A stretch of DNA of 7,626 bases from Actinomycetota bacterium (GTDB lineage Bacteria > Actinomycetota > Acidimicrobiia > IMCC26256 > PALSA-610), in assembly GCA_030839105.1 (NCBI GenBank), contig JAUZEI010000461.1, positions 1 to 7,626 on the forward strand, read 5' to 3'. Positions 5,382 through 7,626 of the stretch are shown here, piece after piece. Made by a program: the position numbers and the translations under genes. The notes under the pieces are model-generated. The model was not told where the DNA came from. It did no database searches and worked only from the letters and a program-made list of their open reading frames with translations. Numbering within the stretch: the stretch's first letter is position 1; each line of letters begins with the position of its first letter.

Positions 5382-5813
5382 ATGCCGAGTGATCTGACGT
5401 TGAAGGCCATGAACGGGATCCACCGGGCGCTGCTCAAGGTCACCGGGGGCAAGTTCGGCTGGGAGGCGGGGAAGATGCCCGTTCTCGAACTCACCACGAC
5501 GGGACGCAAGAGCGGTCAACCGCGTGCGGTGATGCTCACGTCGCCCCTCCAGGAAGGGGACACCATCGTGGTGGTCGCGTCCCGCGGCGGGGACGACACG
5601 CATCCCGCGTGGTTCCTCAACCTGCGCGACCACCCCGAAGTCGAAGTGGCGTACAAGGGTGCGCCGAAGCAGCCGATGCGGGCGCGCGTCGCGAACGCCG
5701 AGGAGCGGGCGCGCATGTGGCCGCTGGTCACCGCGGACCACAAGAATTACGCGGGCTACCAGACCAAGACGACGCGCGAGATCCCGCTCGTCCTGCTCGA
5801 ACCCCCGAGCTGA
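5382..5813 (+). CDS. Ddn-type nitroreductase-fold (F420/deazaflavin-dependent) oxidoreductase
   Basis: A 143-residue split-barrel protein of the deazaflavin-dependent nitroreductase family (Ddn-like, PF04075 type), typical in length. Members bind F420 or a flavin and reduce quinones, enones or nitro compounds in the cytoplasm or at the membrane face. Seen in order: ELTTTGRKSGQPR at 36-48, the phosphate-binding segment; VVVASRGG at 63-70; PAWFLNLRDHPEVEV at 75-89; and NYAGYQTKTTREIPLVLLEP at 122-141. Tyr123 and Tyr126 have the same spacing as the F420/substrate-site tyrosines 130 and 133 of Mycobacterium tuberculosis Ddn, though I could not align rigorously. It starts nine bases after the oxidoreductase stop, but the TAGGTT box suggests its own leaderless transcript, so it may not belong functionally to the sugar operon. 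Its presence implies an F420-making actinobacterium. Confidence 0.9.
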   Translation: MPSDLTLKAMNGIHRALLKVTGGKFGWEAGKMPVLELTTTGRKSGQPRAVMLTSPLQEGDTIVVVASRGGDDTHPAWFLNLRDHPEVEVAYKGAPKQPMRARVANAEERARMWPLVTADHKNYAGYQTKTTREIPLVLLEPPS

Positions 5814-5831
5814 GGCGGCGTCGGGGCCGCC
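5814..5831. terminator. Hairpin between convergent genes
   Basis: GGCGGC (5814-5819) and GCCGCC (5826-5831) form a 6-bp all-GC stem with a six-base loop, placed exactly in the 19-base gap between two convergent stop codons. No T-tract follows on either strand, as is common in high-GC actinobacteria, so a bidirectional terminator is plausible but not certain. Confidence 0.45.
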
Positions 5832-5832
5832 G

Positions 5833-6381
5833 CTAAGGCGTGCGCCCGAGGAAGGCCATCAGCTTGGCCTGGTCGTCGGCGCCCGCCGGTGGTTCGACCT
5901 CCGGACCGAAGGCCTGCGGACCTCGCATCGCATCGCCGAACGCTTCCGCCTGCACGCGTACGCGAGCGACGTCGTCCGGCTCGATGCGATCGTCGAGACC
6001 CGTCGCCCGAGAAAGATCCCAACCGTGCACGACGAGGTCGAACGCCAGGAACCGATCGACCCCGCCTTCGAAGGTCATCTTTCCCATGAAGCCCTCGAAC
6101 TCGGCGGTTGCGCGCGCCGGATCTTCGAGATCGGCCAGCACGACGGCGCGCGCCGCGTTCCACGCGCCGAGCGGATCGTCGTCGACCGAGGGGATTTCGC
6201 CGAGAGTCCGACCGACGAATCCGAGGAACATGCCCTGCGTCGCGACGACGTGGCCCACGAGGTCACGTGCCGTCCAGTTGTCGCACGGCGTAGGCGCCGA
6301 CCACCGATCGGGGGGAACCGCCGCGATCTTCTCGGCGAATGCATCAGCCAGCCGGTCGTAACGCTCCGAGATCTCGCTCAT
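5833..6381 (-). CDS. TIGR03086-family DinB-fold protein (mycothiol-dependent isomerase-like)
   Basis: A 182-residue protein of the DinB/mycothiol-dependent maleylpyruvate isomerase superfamily, most like TIGR03086 proteins. These small four-helix proteins bind a divalent metal; some use mycothiol, but the function of this group is unknown. The N-terminal block W-x-x-P-T-P-C-x-x-W-T-A-R-D-L-V-G-H (27-44) gives His44, and DLVVHGWDLSRATG (115-128) gives Asp115 and His119. The Asp/His spacing of four matches the Glu144/His148 metal ligands of the characterised isomerase, as I recall. The ATG at 6381 is chosen over the upstream in-frame one at 6438 because it begins at MSEISERY, overlaps the upstream stop as ATGA, and follows GGAAAGG (6389-6395) by seven bases; the extra residues would be Arg/Pro-rich filler. 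Coupled to the TPR gene. Confidence 0.88.
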   Translation of the reverse strand: MSEISERYDRLADAFAEKIAAVPPDRWSAPTPCDNWTARDLVGHVVATQGMFLGFVGRTLGEIPSVDDDPLGAWNAARAVVLADLEDPARATAEFEGFMGKMTFEGGVDRFLAFDLVVHGWDLSRATGLDDRIEPDDVARVRVQAEAFGDAMRGPQAFGPEVEPPAGADDQAKLMAFLGRTP

Positions 6382-7626
6382 CGTGTGGCCTTTCCGCTGC
6401 GGACGCCCTCGAGGGCGAGGTCGAAGATTCGGTGCCAACCGGCGCCCGTCACCGCCAAGGACGCGAGCTGGCGCTCTGCGTCTTCGTGCACCGCGGCCGC
6501 GTCGTCGTCACCGAGCGCTTCGAGGACATGCGCCCGTGCCAGTGCAGCGATCGCATGTTCCAGGCGTGCGTCGGTCGCGGTCGCGATCGCGTGTGCGGCA
6601 TCCACGCTGCCCCGGCCGTCGCCGCTGCCGGTCTGTACATGAACGAGGCTCTCGGCCCACAGCGCCATCATCCGATCGGAGTAGGTACCGCCGCTGCGTT
6701 CGCTCAACTCCTCGAGGACGCGGCGTGTGTCGTCGCAGCGGTGCGCCACCGCGTACGCGAGGGCGAGTCGACAGCCCACCCCGAGTCGCGGGCCGTCGTC
6801 GGTCGCGATCTCGTACGCGCCTTCGAGATGTGAGATGGCGCCGTCCGGGTCGCCGAGCTGTAGGCGCGCGAGCCCGAGCGCGGCATGCGTGTCGGCCGCA
6901 CCGAGATCGTTCTCGTCGCCCGGCTCGATCGAGGCGAGTACCTGCTCGGCCTCGGTCGCGTGCCCGCGTTGCAGCTGCACCGAGGCTTCCACGAGCACGG
7001 GGAAGTCGCGCATGCCTTCGTCGGGCATCGTGCGTGCAACTTCGCGGTAGCGCGCGAGGGTCGACTCGTACGCCTCGTCGTTGCCGAGCTCGGCGTAGGC
7101 GCGAACGACCGACGCAGTCGACATGACCTCTCCCCAGCGGTCGCCGATCTCGCGGAACAGCTCGATCGCTTCGTTCCCGCGCTCGCAGCACTCGCGCGTC
7201 CGGCCGCTCCACAATGCGACGTTCGCGAGTAGCACGTCCATCATCCCGACGGCCCAACGGTTGCCCGTCTCCCGGCCCTCGATCGAGATGTGCTCGGCGA
7301 TCGCCGCGGCCTCGTCGAGCCGGCCCTGGTTGTACCGGACGAACGCAAGCAGCCCGTAGGCCCAACTGAGGCCGCCCCAGTCGCCCAGCTCGCCGAAGAG
7401 GTCGGCCGATTCCTCGAGCCGGTTCTCGGCGCGGGGAATATTGCCGTGGGAGAAGGAGATCCACGCCAGATTCTGCAGCGCCCACGCCGCGCCGCGCTGG
7501 TTGCCCGACGAGCGGAACGAACCGAGTGCTTCGGAGACGAACCGTTCCGCCTCCGCCAGCTCGCCCCGGAAGAGATGGGTCATGCCGAGGCCGCGCAACA
7601 CGTTCGCCGCGCCTGACTCGTCGTCG
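6378..7626 (-). CDS. TPR-repeat protein, C-terminal part (5' end cut by window edge)
   Basis: The frame is open to the right window edge, so the 415 visible residues are only the C-terminal part; the GTG at 7601 is an internal Val. The sequence is a run of helical repeats of roughly 40 residues with TPR features: small residues at A-helix positions, AxxxLxxxA patterns, and recurrent turns such as SGNQRG, LGDWGG, TGNRWAV and IGDRWGE. No signal peptide or membrane segment is visible. This style of repeat is common in the C-terminal half of large actinobacterial ATPases with regulatory or cyclase domains (AfsR/LuxR-like or adenylate/guanylate cyclase plus AAA plus TPR), which is my best guess, but the diagnostic N-terminus is missing. 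Its stop overlaps the DinB-fold gene start as ATGA, so the two are co-translated. TPR content is sure; the overall class is not. Confidence 0.8.
   Translation of the reverse strand, partial: DDESGAANVLRGLGMTHLFRGELAEAERFVSEALGSFRSSGNQRGAAWALQNLAWISFSHGNIPRAENRLEESADLFGELGDWGGLSWAYGLLAFVRYNQGRLDEAAAIAEHISIEGRETGNRWAVGMMDVLLANVALWSGRTRECCERGNEAIELFREIGDRWGEVMSTASVVRAYAELGNDEAYESTLARYREVARTMPDEGMRDFPVLVEASVQLQRGHATEAEQVLASIEPGDENDLGAADTHAALGLARLQLGDPDGAISHLEGAYEIATDDGPRLGVGCRLALAYAVAHRCDDTRRVLEELSERSGGTYSDRMMALWAESLVHVQTGSGDGRGSVDAAHAIATATDARLEHAIAALARAHVLEALGDDDAAAVHEDAERQLASLAVTGAGWHRIFDLALEGVRSGKATR
6389..6395 (-). promoter_or_regulatory. Shine-Dalgarno site of the DinB-fold gene
   Basis: Read on the minus strand, GGAAAGG lies seven bases before the ATG at 6381, within the last codons of the TPR gene. 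It decides this start over the upstream in-frame ATG and supports reinitiation at the ATGA overlap. Confidence 0.5.

Noticed and set aside
4394..5392. 332-codon plus-strand open frame inside the oxidoreductase gene
   Set aside because: It is the +1 shadow of the Gfo/Idh/MocA frame and consists mainly of Arg, Gly and Ala.
6382..6438. N-terminal extension of the DinB-fold protein
   Set aside because: The extra 19 residues are Arg/Pro-rich, and the start at 6381 has both a Shine-Dalgarno and an ATGA overlap.
1..7626. Search for tRNA, rRNA, CRISPR, insertion sequence or prophage signals
   Set aside because: No cloverleaf, spaced repeats, transposase motifs or terminal inverted repeats were seen; nearly all bases are accounted for by protein-coding genes.

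Overview
The window is GC-rich, gene-dense DNA with short gaps and overlapping stop/start codons. It looks like a chromosomal segment of a high-GC actinobacterium. A nitroreductase-fold protein of the F420-dependent Ddn type, a TIGR03086/mycothiol-isomerase-like DinB-fold protein and a YczE-type membrane protein all fit Actinomycetota. Two probable leaderless promoters (TAGGNT, six bases, then ATG) fit as well. Acidimicrobiia is a reasonable guess but cannot be proved from the window.

Plus-strand block, 1-5813. Two tandem glycoside hydrolase family 4 (GH4) paralogs come first. The first has lost about 20 N-terminal residues to the window edge; the second is complete. They are followed by a glucosamine-6-phosphate deaminase-like enzyme (NagB family), a YczE-type integral membrane protein joined to it by a GTGA overlap, a Gfo/Idh/MocA NAD(P)-dependent oxidoreductase, and a small Ddn-type flavin/deazaflavin oxidoreductase. 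The first five read as a carbohydrate-use operon. GH4 enzymes cleave glycosides by NAD-dependent oxidation and elimination, NagB-type enzymes feed amino-sugar phosphates into glycolysis, and the Gfo/Idh/MocA protein would oxidise a sugar or cyclitol. The second GH4 carries Cys-His-Glu-Ile at the metal site, one residue from the CHEV motif of alpha-galacturonidases. A uronate- and/or amino-sugar-containing glycan is therefore a plausible but unproven substrate.

Minus-strand block, 5833-7626. A TPR-repeat protein, cut by the right window edge, is translationally coupled by an ATGA overlap to a TIGR03086-family DinB-like protein. The two blocks converge on a 19-base gap that holds a GC-rich hairpin.

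The most unusual signals are small. The two GH4 paralogs differ at otherwise diagnostic active-site residues. A 16-base start-spanning motif is shared by two unrelated genes. Both of the longer gaps in the plus-strand block (2729-2816 and 4247-4322) are exactly bridged by tiny ORFs with ATGA overlaps at each end. The second of those gaps looks like a decayed duplication of the end of the membrane-protein gene. No RNA genes, CRISPR arrays or insertion sequences were seen, and no untranslated stretch exceeds 300 bases.
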